Assembly: GCA_040901765.1 (NCBI GenBank)
Contig: JBBDYG010000067.1
Coordinates: 1-64,000, forward strand
Direction of reading: 5' to 3'
Source: JBBDYG01 sp040901765
Lineage (GTDB): Bacteria > Planctomycetota > Planctomycetia > Pirellulales > Lacipirellulaceae
DNA length: 64,000 nt
Shown: piece after piece, positions 1 to 9,399 of the stretch
Numbering within the stretch: position 1 is the first letter of the stretch
How the letters are laid out: each line of letters begins with the position of its first letter
Made by a program: the position numbers and the translations under genes
The notes under the pieces: model-generated
What the model was told of the DNA's origin: nothing
What the model saw: only the letters and a program-made list of their open reading frames with translations
The model's database searches: none

Positions 1-13
1 GCTATATATGAAC

Positions 14-214
14 TTATAGTAAAGACGCGGACATGAAGGTTTGGAGGCCATCCTCTTCCGAGAGCGGACCATAAAACTGCATTGCATTGTCAGTTGCCGT
101 GCCACCCCGGAACGTCATTACGGGCCCGGCGCTCACCAAGAGGGCGTCCCGTCGCGGCGGGCCGCTGTCTAGCTCCCACGCCTCATCGTGGTGCTCAACG
201 CCTGGCGGCGTCAA
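14..214 (-). CDS. Unrecognised ORF, probably a C-terminal gene fragment
   Basis: A short reading frame of 66 codons beginning at a TTG. The same frame stays open upstream to about 262 and still reads like protein (LVNLANDCRCRLRL). The composition looks real (ELDSGPPRRDALLVSAGPV, then MQFYGPLSEEDGLQTF near the end), but I do not recognise a family. There is no clear start or ribosome binding site, so it may be the tail of a gene whose front has been lost in this decayed accessory stretch. Confidence 0.25.
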   Translation of the reverse strand: MTPPGVEHHDEAWELDSGPPRRDALLVSAGPVMTFRGGTATDNAMQFYGPLSEEDGLQTFMSASLL

Positions 215-376
215 CCGAAGCCGGCATCGACAATCGTTTGCAAGATTGACAAGCGAACTTTCTCATTGACTGGTTCCGTCAAATGCCCAATTGATTGGTG
301 TCCGTTCCGTCAAACGCATCTTGTTGTTCGTCCGCTGAGGCGTCAAGCTGCTGGTTTTTCCACTCAGGAGACCAGC

Positions 377-688
377 GATGGCGAATCAACAGCGAGACCC
401 CGCGAAGGAAGTGTGCGGCAAGTGGGCTGAGCGTGCGGGGAGTTCTGCAAGCGTGAGCAGCTCACCGAATCCGCGTTCTACGCCTGGCGGCGGACGATTG
501 GTGAGCGGAATGGTGCAGGCAACTCCCAGCCCGCGTTCGTGCCGGCCGTGGTGACCGAAGAATCGCTTCGCGAATCGTCGATTGCGATTGAGCTGGCTGG
601 CGACTGCGTGCTGCGGCTGTCAGGACCGAACGCCATCGAGCAACTTGCGGACCTGATCATCGCCCTGCAGTCGCGGGGCCAGCGATGA
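377..688 (+). pseudogene. IS66-family orfA (TnpA accessory protein), frameshifted remnant
   Basis: The ATG at 377 opens MANQQRDPAKE, then the frame is lost. A second frame resumes near 440 with EFCKREQLTESAFYAWRR, the SxREFCxREgLsesxFYxWRR pattern of the IS66 accessory protein, and runs to TGA at 686-688 (ending IALQSRGQR). An extra G at about 436-440 accounts for one frameshift and an internal deletion for the other. The tail overlaps the tnpB-like start by ATGA (685-688), the usual IS66 arrangement. No intact transposase (orfC) follows, so this is a dead fragment. Confidence 0.7.
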
Positions 689-764
689 TTGCTGCTGATT
701 TGCAGAACGTGCAGGTGTGGGTGGCGACCACGCTGGTCGACATGCGGAAGTCGTTCGACGGGGA
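685..764 (+). pseudogene. IS66-family tnpB, 5' fragment
   Basis: Starts at the ATGA overlap with the preceding remnant and reads MIAADLQNVQVWVATTLVD followed by MRKSFDG, the N-terminal signature of IS66 TnpB. Similarity ends abruptly after the DG at about 762. Downstream sequence makes sense only on the other strand, as the 3' end of the small gene at 766-985. The junction at about 763-766 is therefore an old insertion or deletion boundary. Confidence 0.65.
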
Positions 765-765
765 A

Positions 766-985
766 TGCCCGTCTCGCCACTCTGACCACACGCGTATGGC
801 ATCCCGTGCCAGGGAAACCTCAAGCAGGTACTTCATGCCAGCGCTGATGCTGGCGGCTCACCATCGTCCGAATAGTAGTCAACGACAACTTCGGATTCGG
901 CGTTGATCGGACCGTCCGCCCGCATGTAGATCGTCTGCTCCGCATCGAAGCCATCGAGCGCTTCAAGGGCCTGTCCAAGATTCAT
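766..985 (-). pseudogene. Small acidic protein in the immunity-gene position, frameshifted
   Basis: ATG at 985, four bases after the stop of the nuclease-toxin remnant and preceded by GGAG inside that gene's last codons. The first 50 codons read MNLGQALEALDGFDAEQTIY and continue acidic to a TGA at 835-833. Shifting frame at that point gives MKYLLEVSLARDAIRVWSEW. As I recall, a widespread small-protein family has this same order (an ALxxLxxxxxxxTIY start, then YxLEVxxAR and a W), so the gene appears broken by one frameshift near 835. Its 3' end meets the IS66 fragment. An immunity role is inferred only from its position behind a WHH nuclease. Confidence 0.5.
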
Positions 986-989
986 TGTG

Positions 990-1455
990 TCACTCCGTCA
1001 CTTTTCCCCAGATACTCATACCACCTTGCCCGCCAGGATGTAAGAGTTGCTGAAGCGGACCCGCTGCTTCGTGCTGAACTCGCGGAACGAGTTCCAGCAC
1101 TCCTATGTCTGCATGATGATGCCACCTCCACCCTGTGGGCGGCTCACGTGAGAAGCTCCGCGGCTTGACTAACTGGCCACGTACCCCAGGGATCAGCGAC
1201 TCGATCTGCTGGGCAAACCGAGGATCCGCGTTCATCGCTTCAATCAGCTGGCGATTGGCCTGCTGGAAGTGGAACCGCGGCTTACCCGGGTACGCGGTCG
1301 GTGCAAGCGTTGTGCGGAAGGCCTGTCGAGTAGACGCTCTGGCTGCCGACTATCTTCGTCGACTTGTTACCAATCGCCGCGGATATTCCGTCGCTCGAGT
1401 CGTTTCCTTTGGAAAGCCCGCGCGCAAATTGTTGTGTGACGCGAATGAACGTTCA
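990..1455 (-). pseudogene. C-terminal remnant of a polymorphic toxin with WHH/HNH-EndoVII nuclease domain
   Basis: The last 81 codons (ATG-like codon at 1235) end with GWRWHHHADIGVLELVPR followed by VQH and a GG-rich tail, matching the W-x-W-H-H-H ... M/L-x-L-V-P-R-x-x-H motif of WHH nucleases that form the toxic tips of polymorphic secreted toxins. The frame continues upstream without an ATG (APTAYPGKPRFHFQQANRQL) to about 1300. Then another frame carries plausible sequence (QFARGLSKGNDSSDG, then IVGSQSVYSTGLPHN) to a stop near 1456. So it lacks its N-terminal body and carries at least one frameshift. The nuclease motif itself is intact. Confidence 0.6.
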
Positions 1456-1548
1456 GTCCCACGTAGAACCGATTAAGCTTCCAGCCTCAAAGAGTACTAA
1501 ATCACGACACAATCGCTATCGTACTCGGTTTGGCTTTTCTACAGGGCA

Positions 1549-4500
1549 TCATTGCCGCTTAAGAATCGCCTGTGCGCGACCGCGTAGTGCTTGATTCTTG
1601 AGCTGCGTCAGATGTTGGATATGCCGGTCTGCGAGTGCCTCCCGGGGGATGTGCTCTCGTTCCATCGCCGTCAGCAGCGCCATCACTCGACCCTCGTTAC
1701 GCAAGAGTCCGTCGATTGCCAGATCACGGTTGCCGGGTTCAAAGTTCGCGAAGTGATCGATCAAGGCATTGGTTGCCAGGTCGTGGTCGATGTCGGCAAT
1801 TCCGCTGACCCCACCCATCTGAAGTTCCGTGCCGACTTTGGGCTGTAGATAGCGGATCAAATGAGCGCCGCGTTTCTCAAACGTGTCCGCGCCCAGAATC
1901 CGCAGGGCGTCGTAACGGGTGCCGTTCGGCACGGCCTCGTCGTCGGCCATCGCGACCGACAACTCGATTAATCTCGCCCAGCGCTGCTGAAGTTGTTCAT
2001 CACCCTCGAGAAGTTCGGCGATTCGAGGGCGCGGCCAGATCCCCACTTGTGTGAGGCCATTGACAATTCCGCCGCCGACGACAACCACTTGCCAGTGCTG
2101 GGCCGGCTCATCGAGATGCGGAACGGAAAGTTGCAGCACGCGGCGCATTTCGCTGTCTTGGTTGCGCTTGCCGGCGGCAATCGCTTCGCGAAAGATCGCC
2201 GGAATTTGTTTATATTCACGAGGCGTGCCGACCGCCAGTCCCTCGAGCAATTTGTGAATTGCCAGCGCGGCATCGTCCGCAGCGGCGGGATCGAATTCGA
2301 CAGGAGCTGGCGGATTATCGGCTTGGGTCGTCGAGACCAAGTGAAGTCCGCGAAGGTCCATCACGGCGTTCTTGACGTCGGAACCGCCGGGGTGAATGAC
2401 GATCCGGTTGCGCCCCGCCGGCAGGCTGGAGCGGCCAACGTGAAGCGATTCGTACTTATCCCACCCACCCGTGCCAGGAATAGTCGCTTCCAAGGGGGAA
2501 GCGAAGCCGTCGATCACGGCCACGTTGCCCGCCGAATCGTTGGCGCAGGACGCGTCGAGATAGACGTCGTACTCACCGGGTGCGGAGAGCTCCACGTTCC
2601 AAGCGATATGATCGTCCGGACCGTTCCAATAGCCGACGTTCTTAAAAGAGGCCTCGAACACAAGATGCGGGCCATAGATTTCACAGTCGACGGCCAGCAG
2701 AGCGATGGAACCATTGGCCAAAGGCTTGACGAGCTTCGGCTCATTTCCAGGAAATTGCTTCGGCGGTTGGCCTTGCGCGGCGACATACGCGAACAAATCG
2801 GCCACGTCGCTGGTCGATAAGTCCTTCTCAAAGCCCTCCGGCATGATCGATACTCGAGTGTTCTGAAACTCTTCGAGCGAATTGCGCAGCAACGTATGTT
2901 GCTTACCGGCCTGTTCGAGCAACGTCACGCTGTTGGAATCTTCGCTGGCAAGGATTCCCGTGAAGACCCGGCCTTCATCGGTAACTGCCGTGTAACTTTG
3001 ATACCGTTGATCGACGGTGCGATTGGGATCGAAGATCGCTTCGAGCATGGCGCCTGCCGAACGATTAGTGAGAGCCGCCAAGTCGGGGCCAACGACATAG
3101 CCATGCTCTTCGAGCCGATGGCAGTTGGCGCAGTGCTTGCGAAACAGTTCGCGGCCGTGGGTTGCATCTCCCGACAGATTGGCGGCGGGGGCATAGGCGT
3201 TGAGGATTGTTTGCCGGTTGGGATCAATCGCTCCGGCAAAAGCCCGGTTTGCCGCGGCGCGAATCTCCGCGTCGGCGTGCTGCAACAGCCGCTGCCGTTG
3301 GAGCGTATCGAGATGCGAGGGGCTGACTGCGCCCTGCTCAATGTTTTCTAGCAACATCGGCAGCAGTTCCGTCCGCGACAGCAAAGCGTCGAGAGCGAGT
3401 AAGCGTGTGTCGGGGGAGTAGCTGCCCCAGTTCGCCAATAACAAATCACCGGCGGCCGGCGTTGTCGAAAGTGCCAGATATTTGACCGTTGCCTGTTGCA
3501 CGGCGGGCGAACTTTGCACGCCCAACAGCGGACCGATTGCGGACGCTAAATCGCGGTCTGTCGTTCCGGCAGCCGAAACGGTCCTCAAAGCGACCAGTTT
3601 CGCCTCGTCGTTCTGCTCGGCATCGCGCAGCACAATTCTCGCGGCAACAACCACTCGCGCCAGAGCCTCGGCGCCCGCGGAATCATTCGCAATCTGCTCG
3701 CGAACTTCGGCGTCGCTCGACTCAAGCAAGTCGGCCAATAGCGAAAGCTGAGGAATCGAGAGCGATTCCGTTCCTGACTGGCTGATTGCAAGCAACATTT
3801 CGCGGAGTTGAGTTGCTCCACCGAGCTTTGTGGCTACCGTTACAACGGTCGTTCGCAAGGGTGGGGGCAGTTCCTCCGCCGTGATTCGCGGCATCATGCC
3901 ATGCAATACTTCCGCGGCGTTGTCGGCGCTGATGCTGCTCAGCACGGCTGCTTGCAAATACGGATCGGAGCGATGCCGCCAGGCCAGTTCCGCCAGCGCT
4001 TCGGCAGCCTGCGACTGGCCGAGTGAATAAGCAATTTGCAATTGAATCTGCGGATCGTCATCTTCAATCAGTTCCAGCACGTTGGCAAAGACCGTGGGCG
4101 AAGTGTCGAGGAACGGCTCGCTCAAGCGAATCGCATGGCGTCGGACCACTGCCGCAGGGTCTTGCAACGCTCGCAGCAGGGCCGCTTCGCTGAGCGCCGA
4201 GAGGCCGTCGAGGGTACACACGGCTTGCAGCCGAGTTGCGGGACGCTTGGCGTTAGTAGCAAGTTCATCCAGCAGGGGGACGACGGCTTTGTCGGCCCGC
4301 TCAATCAGTTGCTGATGCACGAGATCGCGGTAGGGACCGTTCGGCGAGTCCATTTCCGCAACGAGCTCTGCGGTGTCTAAAGCGTGAAGCTGCTTGGGAA
4401 CGCGCGGTGCGACACTCGCCGGTCGTACGCGATAAATCCGCCCGGCGGTGTTCCCAGCTCGCACGTCGAGAGTCCGCAGGGTTTCTTCGGGAATGAACCG

Positions 4501-6957
4501 CGGATGCTCGATCACATAGCGGCACATATCGACGATCCACAAGCAGCCATCCAGGCCGGTGCGAATTTGCACGGGACGGAACCAGTGGTCGGTCGAAGCC
4601 AAGAACTCGCGATCGGTTTCCTCATCGGCGCGACGACCCTGAAACGAAACTCCGTGACTCGTGAGTACGAGACGATGGACAAGCTGGTTCACCGGCTCGG
4701 CGACAAAGGCATTTCCATAAAATTCCGCACCGAGCAACTCATCGCGGTAAATCTCCAGGCCGCAGGCCGACGTAGGCCGGCCAGGTGGTCCCGACTCTTT
4801 GAACAGCACGGGCTTGCCAATCGGAAACAGTCGATTCGGGTCCGGTCCGGTCGGCACGAACTGTTCCGTTGCGGGGGCAATCACATAGGGGTTGCGGGCC
4901 AGGTAGTGATCGGTCAGCGGATAGTGCTTCGCGAGCACGCCGTTCTCGCAGCCGAACCAGTTGCCCCAATCGTCGCGGACGCGACCCTGATGAGTTCGGC
5001 CAGAGACCGCTTCCATTTCGCCGGAATCGGGCTTGAACCGAAAGTCGCGCCCGCCGAGCTCGAGTTGCTGGCCGTTAAAGCTCCGAATCGAGCCGCCGAA
5101 CAATCCGCATGAGCCGTACAGCCAATTGTCGAGTCCCCACCGCAGACTGTTTACGCGAGCTTGGGCGTTGTGGGTCTCAAACCCCATTAGTAAAATTTTG
5201 CGCAGATCGGCTTTGCCGTCGCCATCGGTGTCTTCCAGGTAAATCACGTCGGGGGCATCGCAAACGATGACCCCTTTGCGCCAGACTTTCACGTCGGTCG
5301 GAAATCGCAGCCCCGACACGAATACCGTCGCCTCGTCGTACTTGCCGTCACCATCGCGGTCCTTCAAGAACCTGACTGAACCCGACTGATCGAACTCTTC
5401 ATCGACCTCGCGGGTGTAATCGCGCATCTCGGCCACCCACAGCTTGCCGTCGGCACCGAAATCGATTGCCACCGGATCGACCACCAGCGGTTCGGATGCC
5501 ACCAACTCGGCGATCAGGCCGTTCCCTAATTGAATCGCTGCCAGCGCGTCTTTCGGAGGCGTCGGCTCGAAGCGGCTAACTTTCTTCGGCGGGTTAGGAT
5601 TCAGAAACTGCGGCAATTGCCGGCGAACCTCCGCGACGATCTTGTCTTCCAAGCCCGGTTGCAGAGTAGCTGGCAAGGCGAAGTAGACCGTTTCCGCGCC
5701 GCCGCCGTAACCACCCTCACCGACGAGCCGTTCGGAGGGAACATAGCAGCAAAAATCATTCGCATAGCCGTGCAGCCAAACGCGGCCCTGGTCAAGCTCT
5801 TCCTTCAGTCGGTGCGAATAATCGACGCACACTTCGCCGGCAAGAAACACCATCGCAAGCGAATCGCCAAAGGCGAACGTCTGGATCGGATAGTCAATCG
5901 CGGCCTGCAAGGTCTCGCCGCGATCGAGCTTGGCGAGTTGAAACTTGGCGTTGTAGCCTTGCGGATTATCTTGCGTCGCGAGCGCTTCGAGTTCTTCGCG
6001 AGTCGGCAACTTATTGAGCGGCAGTTCGATGTTCTGCAATGTTGCGGAAATACTTCCCGTGACGGGATTCAACTGGCCGCGTAACAGGCGGTCGACTTCG
6101 GCGGCAATCTCGCCACCTTGCTCGGCTGCCGCCCCGATATTGTCGCCCGTCACGCCCGAACTAGGGTTGGAATCCGACCCGCAACCAATCGATACCAGCG
6201 CAATTGCGCCGGGATGCTGATGCTCAATCGCTTCCTGAGCGTAACCGGCCCAATCGCCGCTGATCTTGTTGTCCGACAACGTGACGCAATGGCAAGCGTA
6301 GGTGACGTATACCGCGCGAATCTCGCCCTCAGGCGTTTTGACGACCAGCGTCGGGAGATCGTGGTCCACCGGACCGCCTTCGGTGCGGCGGTTCATCGCG
6401 AAGCCCACCTTGCCAACCGACCATTCGAGGCTGGCCGGCTTGCGATCCGCGAGCGCCGCGAGCGCGGCCTCTTCTAGTGCATCGGTCAACTCGGCCGTGT
6501 AGCGATCGATCCGCGCTTGATGCTCGGGCGGAATCGGCGAGCTAAAAATCGTGTCCGCCGATCCGTTCACCTTGGGCGTGGTATGCGAGTGGGTAAATGT
6601 TAAAGCGATCCGCTGGCGCTCGATGCCCGCTTTCTCCTTCAACCTTGCGGCAACCTCATCCACCATCGACATCCGCATGCCGAGATTGTCGACAGTAAAC
6701 AGGATCACCGGCTTCTGCTCATCGGTACCGATCGCAAGGGCCTTGGCCCAAATGCGTTGGGTAATGCCCTCCGATTCCGCGCGACGCCCGCCAAAGCCAT
6801 GCAGGCGAATGGGGTAATCGGGCGTGATGTCGACTTCGGCGACTCCGACCGAGTAGAGTTCGTCGGCAGCAACGCCCTGCGATTCGCACAATGCAAACGT
6901 CAATACGGCGGCACCGATTAATTTACCAAACCATGTATTCAATAAAAGGCCGTTCAT
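1549..6957 (-). CDS. Secreted ceramidase-like / PVC-type dehydrogenase / cytochrome c fusion protein
   Basis: About 1802 residues starting at the ATG at 6957 (AGGA just upstream), which opens a signal peptide ending near ESQGVAA; an in-frame ATG 60 bases earlier is less likely. Domains in order: neutral/alkaline ceramidase N-terminal-like (about 30-450, with FTHSHTTPKVNG and ISGDWAGYAQEA); PVC-type membrane-bound dehydrogenase propeller (about 465-860, DRDGDGKYDEAT); HEAT-like repeats (about 860-1240); class I cytochrome c with heme motif CANCH at 1276-1280; a carbohydrate-binding-like beta domain (about 1414-1545); and an alpha-helical C-terminus of unknown type. Acts outside the cytoplasm, presumably coupling hydrolysis or oxidation of a large substrate to heme. 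Last gene of the minus-strand run, 19 bases after its neighbour. Confidence 0.85.
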   Translation of the reverse strand: MNGLLLNTWFGKLIGAAVLTFALCESQGVAADELYSVGVAEVDITPDYPIRLHGFGGRRAESEGITQRIWAKALAIGTDEQKPVILFTVDNLGMRMSMVDEVAARLKEKAGIERQRIALTFTHSHTTPKVNGSADTIFSSPIPPEHQARIDRYTAELTDALEEAALAALADRKPASLEWSVGKVGFAMNRRTEGGPVDHDLPTLVVKTPEGEIRAVYVTYACHCVTLSDNKISGDWAGYAQEAIEHQHPGAIALVSIGCGSDSNPSSGVTGDNIGAAAEQGGEIAAEVDRLLRGQLNPVTGSISATLQNIELPLNKLPTREELEALATQDNPQGYNAKFQLAKLDRGETLQAAIDYPIQTFAFGDSLAMVFLAGEVCVDYSHRLKEELDQGRVWLHGYANDFCCYVPSERLVGEGGYGGGAETVYFALPATLQPGLEDKIVAEVRRQLPQFLNPNPPKKVSRFEPTPPKDALAAIQLGNGLIAELVASEPLVVDPVAIDFGADGKLWVAEMRDYTREVDEEFDQSGSVRFLKDRDGDGKYDEATVFVSGLRFPTDVKVWRKGVIVCDAPDVIYLEDTDGDGKADLRKILLMGFETHNAQARVNSLRWGLDNWLYGSCGLFGGSIRSFNGQQLELGGRDFRFKPDSGEMEAVSGRTHQGRVRDDWGNWFGCENGVLAKHYPLTDHYLARNPYVIAPATEQFVPTGPDPNRLFPIGKPVLFKESGPPGRPTSACGLEIYRDELLGAEFYGNAFVAEPVNQLVHRLVLTSHGVSFQGRRADEETDREFLASTDHWFRPVQIRTGLDGCLWIVDMCRYVIEHPRFIPEETLRTLDVRAGNTAGRIYRVRPASVAPRVPKQLHALDTAELVAEMDSPNGPYRDLVHQQLIERADKAVVPLLDELATNAKRPATRLQAVCTLDGLSALSEAALLRALQDPAAVVRRHAIRLSEPFLDTSPTVFANVLELIEDDDPQIQLQIAYSLGQSQAAEALAELAWRHRSDPYLQAAVLSSISADNAAEVLHGMMPRITAEELPPPLRTTVVTVATKLGGATQLREMLLAISQSGTESLSIPQLSLLADLLESSDAEVREQIANDSAGAEALARVVVAARIVLRDAEQNDEAKLVALRTVSAAGTTDRDLASAIGPLLGVQSSPAVQQATVKYLALSTTPAAGDLLLANWGSYSPDTRLLALDALLSRTELLPMLLENIEQGAVSPSHLDTLQRQRLLQHADAEIRAAANRAFAGAIDPNRQTILNAYAPAANLSGDATHGRELFRKHCANCHRLEEHGYVVGPDLAALTNRSAGAMLEAIFDPNRTVDQRYQSYTAVTDEGRVFTGILASEDSNSVTLLEQAGKQHTLLRNSLEEFQNTRVSIMPEGFEKDLSTSDVADLFAYVAAQGQPPKQFPGNEPKLVKPLANGSIALLAVDCEIYGPHLVFEASFKNVGYWNGPDDHIAWNVELSAPGEYDVYLDASCANDSAGNVAVIDGFASPLEATIPGTGGWDKYESLHVGRSSLPAGRNRIVIHPGGSDVKNAVMDLRGLHLVSTTQADNPPAPVEFDPAAADDAALAIHKLLEGLAVGTPREYKQIPAIFREAIAAGKRNQDSEMRRVLQLSVPHLDEPAQHWQVVVVGGGIVNGLTQVGIWPRPRIAELLEGDEQLQQRWARLIELSVAMADDEAVPNGTRYDALRILGADTFEKRGAHLIRYLQPKVGTELQMGGVSGIADIDHDLATNALIDHFANFEPGNRDLAIDGLLRNEGRVMALLTAMEREHIPREALADRHIQHLTQLKNQALRGRAQAILKRQ

Positions 6958-6976
6958 GATCCTGTAGTTCCCCACA

Positions 6977-9328
6977 TCAAGCACTGAAGTGCCGTTGAAT
7001 CCGCTTGGCGCCGGCATAGAACAGAATTCCCCACGCGATCAATGCGCGCGCGCCCGGCTCCGGCACAGGTTGCGTGGCCGAGCCGAGAGCGTCGCCGAGC
7101 TTATCGCGCCAGAATGCGTAATCGGCCGCGTCGATCAGGCCATTGCCATTGCCGTCGGCGCCGCTGCCAGGTGCCACAATCTGGCCAAAAGTCGCCCGCC
7201 ACTTGTTGTAGTCGCCTGCGTCGACGTAGCCATCCCCATTGTAATCGCCGGGCAGATCCCCTCCCGGCAACAGGCCAAACTTCACAACGCCTTCGAGGAT
7301 CTCACCACTGGCGAGCAGGAACTCGAACGTGAAATCGTCCAGCGACAGCCCTTCGCCGAATACATCGACCGGCGTTCCCAAGTGATAAACAACACCATCG
7401 GTTTCCATCAAAAGGTCGGTCAGCGGATTAAATTCCGTGAGTCGGAAGGCATTGGAGTTGTCGGCTTCCTCCCAACCGACCACACCCTGCGCATCCAAGC
7501 TATCCCAGTCACCGTTGCCCGACTGTAACCGGCCCGACGGCGACTCAATGGTATAGGCGGCGATTTCCGCGTCAAAATAGAGTGAATCGTTGTGGATCGA
7601 GGCTTCCCCCGTCGCCGGGTCAATCGTTAATACGAGGTTATTATACCGGCCCGGCCCGCCGGCGAACGCGACCGGGCCATTCACGAATTCCTCGCCCTCG
7701 GCGGAGTAGGTGAATTCCAACTCCACGTCAGGCACTTCCACGCCAAACGCCGGAGGCGCGGGGTGGTTAATCGGTGTGCCCAACGAAAGGCTGGCGCCGC
7801 TCGCCAGCGCCGTCGATCCCAAAGGGTTGAACTCCGTGAGTCGTGCGGGGGATGAATTCGTGGTCTCTTCCCAACCCGCGACTTCTTGGTTCTCCAAGCT
7901 ATTCCACAGGCCGCTCAGCAAGCCGTCCGCGGAAGTGATGGTATACGCGTCGAAATCGATCGGCTCGTCCCACTGGTTGACGATGCTCACTTCCCCCGTC
8001 GCCCGGTCAATAATCAGTCGTAAACGGTCGCGTGGATTAAAGAAGAGATCGAGTTGGCGCAAAACTTCGTCGACGATCTTGTCTTCTACACCGTGCGCAA
8101 ACCGACCGGGAGTGGCGTAGTAGAAACCGGCGTCATCAGCTTCATAGCCGCCCTCGAACAGGATTCGTTCCGAGGGGATATATCCCTGCACGTCGTTACT
8201 GTAGGCATTGACCCACATGCGATCGTCGTCGTACTGCGACTTGAGCCGCAGCGAGTAGTCGACCACCACTTCGCCTTCGAGAAACACCATCGCGATCTCA
8301 TCGCCAAATGTCCAGGTCGAGATGCCATACTCGTGATCGGTCGTTCCCGCGGGCGCGAGTCGCGCGTTGCCAGGATCGCCAGGCTCGAGCGCGGAAGCAT
8401 AGGGAAGTGCAATCTCTCCGTGGGCTGCGCCAATCATTTCGCCGACCGGCGTTAACAGATTGTTGCTGACTAGCCGCGCGACCTCGTTGGCAATCGAGTG
8501 GCCGTGGTTCTGCGCCGCCGCGGTGCTTCCCATCGGAGAGGGGTTGATGTCGGCAGCGGCACCGATCATCACCAACGCGGTCGCGCCAGGATAAAGAGCC
8601 TCGATCGCCTCGCGGGCATAGCCAGGCCAGTCGCCGCTGACCGAGTTATTGCTCAGCGTCACGGCGTGGGACGCGTAGCTGGTAATAATCGCTTTGGTGT
8701 TTCCGAGCGAGTCGGCCACCCGAATCACGGGGAGGTCGTGATCGACGATTCCCGCTCCGCGACGATTCACCCCAAACCCCACGGAACCCTGGCCCCAGGT
8801 TATCGTGTGGCCCGGCAAGCCGTTGCCGATCGCATCCAGTGCGACTGCTTTCAACCGGTCCGTCAGCAGTTCCGTGTACTCCTCGACACGCTGTTGTTGG
8901 TCCGCCGGCAAAGGCGCTCCAAACAGATTTTCCGCATACCCATCGATGCAGGGGCCGTTATGCGTATGCGTGCTTGTGATATTGATCCGCTCGCGGACAA
9001 TTCCCAACTGCTGGCTCAGCGAAGCCGAGACTACGTCTGCGACGTTGTCGGGCATCCCCGTGCAATCGACAGCGATCAAAATGGCCGTGTCGACATCGGA
9101 CCCAAACACGGCCGCCGTTGCGTAGATGTCCTGTTCGACGCTGGTCGATTCGGTCGATCGACCGGCGTACCCGCTCAGGCGGATCGGTAGCGCCGGAGTG
9201 ATACTGACCTTCGCAGTTCCGAAATATCCGGTCTGGGCCGGTAACGTGACTGGCGCGGTGACTATGGCTAAGTAGCAAGTTACTAATCCGAGTACGGACG
9301 AAGTGCCTCTTCTATGTTCCGCCGACAT
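6977..9328 (-). CDS. Ceramidase-like PEP-CTERM/dockerin protein
   Basis: 783 residues from the ATG at 9328 (GAGG upstream), chosen over an earlier in-frame start because it opens the signal peptide ending at LPAQTG. Residues to about 440 are ceramidase-N-like (THTHNGPCIDGY; SGDWPGYAREAIE). Two copies of a recurring beta domain follow, each with a TITS/TIES ... W(N/D)SL ... LTEFNPL pattern. Then come a pair of type I dockerin-like repeats (GDYNGDGYVDAGDY and a second ending WRDKLG) and a PEP-CTERM tail: VPEPGARALIAWG, hydrophobic segment, basic end. Likely exported and anchored through exosortase. It is the middle of a tight run and its ceramidase part parallels that of the downstream fusion gene. 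Confidence 0.85.
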   Translation of the reverse strand: MSAEHRRGTSSVLGLVTCYLAIVTAPVTLPAQTGYFGTAKVSITPALPIRLSGYAGRSTESTSVEQDIYATAAVFGSDVDTAILIAVDCTGMPDNVADVVSASLSQQLGIVRERINITSTHTHNGPCIDGYAENLFGAPLPADQQQRVEEYTELLTDRLKAVALDAIGNGLPGHTITWGQGSVGFGVNRRGAGIVDHDLPVIRVADSLGNTKAIITSYASHAVTLSNNSVSGDWPGYAREAIEALYPGATALVMIGAAADINPSPMGSTAAAQNHGHSIANEVARLVSNNLLTPVGEMIGAAHGEIALPYASALEPGDPGNARLAPAGTTDHEYGISTWTFGDEIAMVFLEGEVVVDYSLRLKSQYDDDRMWVNAYSNDVQGYIPSERILFEGGYEADDAGFYYATPGRFAHGVEDKIVDEVLRQLDLFFNPRDRLRLIIDRATGEVSIVNQWDEPIDFDAYTITSADGLLSGLWNSLENQEVAGWEETTNSSPARLTEFNPLGSTALASGASLSLGTPINHPAPPAFGVEVPDVELEFTYSAEGEEFVNGPVAFAGGPGRYNNLVLTIDPATGEASIHNDSLYFDAEIAAYTIESPSGRLQSGNGDWDSLDAQGVVGWEEADNSNAFRLTEFNPLTDLLMETDGVVYHLGTPVDVFGEGLSLDDFTFEFLLASGEILEGVVKFGLLPGGDLPGDYNGDGYVDAGDYNKWRATFGQIVAPGSGADGNGNGLIDAADYAFWRDKLGDALGSATQPVPEPGARALIAWGILFYAGAKRIQRHFSA

Positions 9329-9399
9329 CTTTGCCTCATGTTTGCGAAGTTCTCCTGTTGCCGAACGAAATTGAAAACTGCGGCCCAAGTTGCGCTCAA

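Noticed and set aside
1993..2820. 275-codon plus-strand frame over the fusion protein's 3' half
   Set aside because: Antisense to a conserved multi-domain gene; no family-like sequence.
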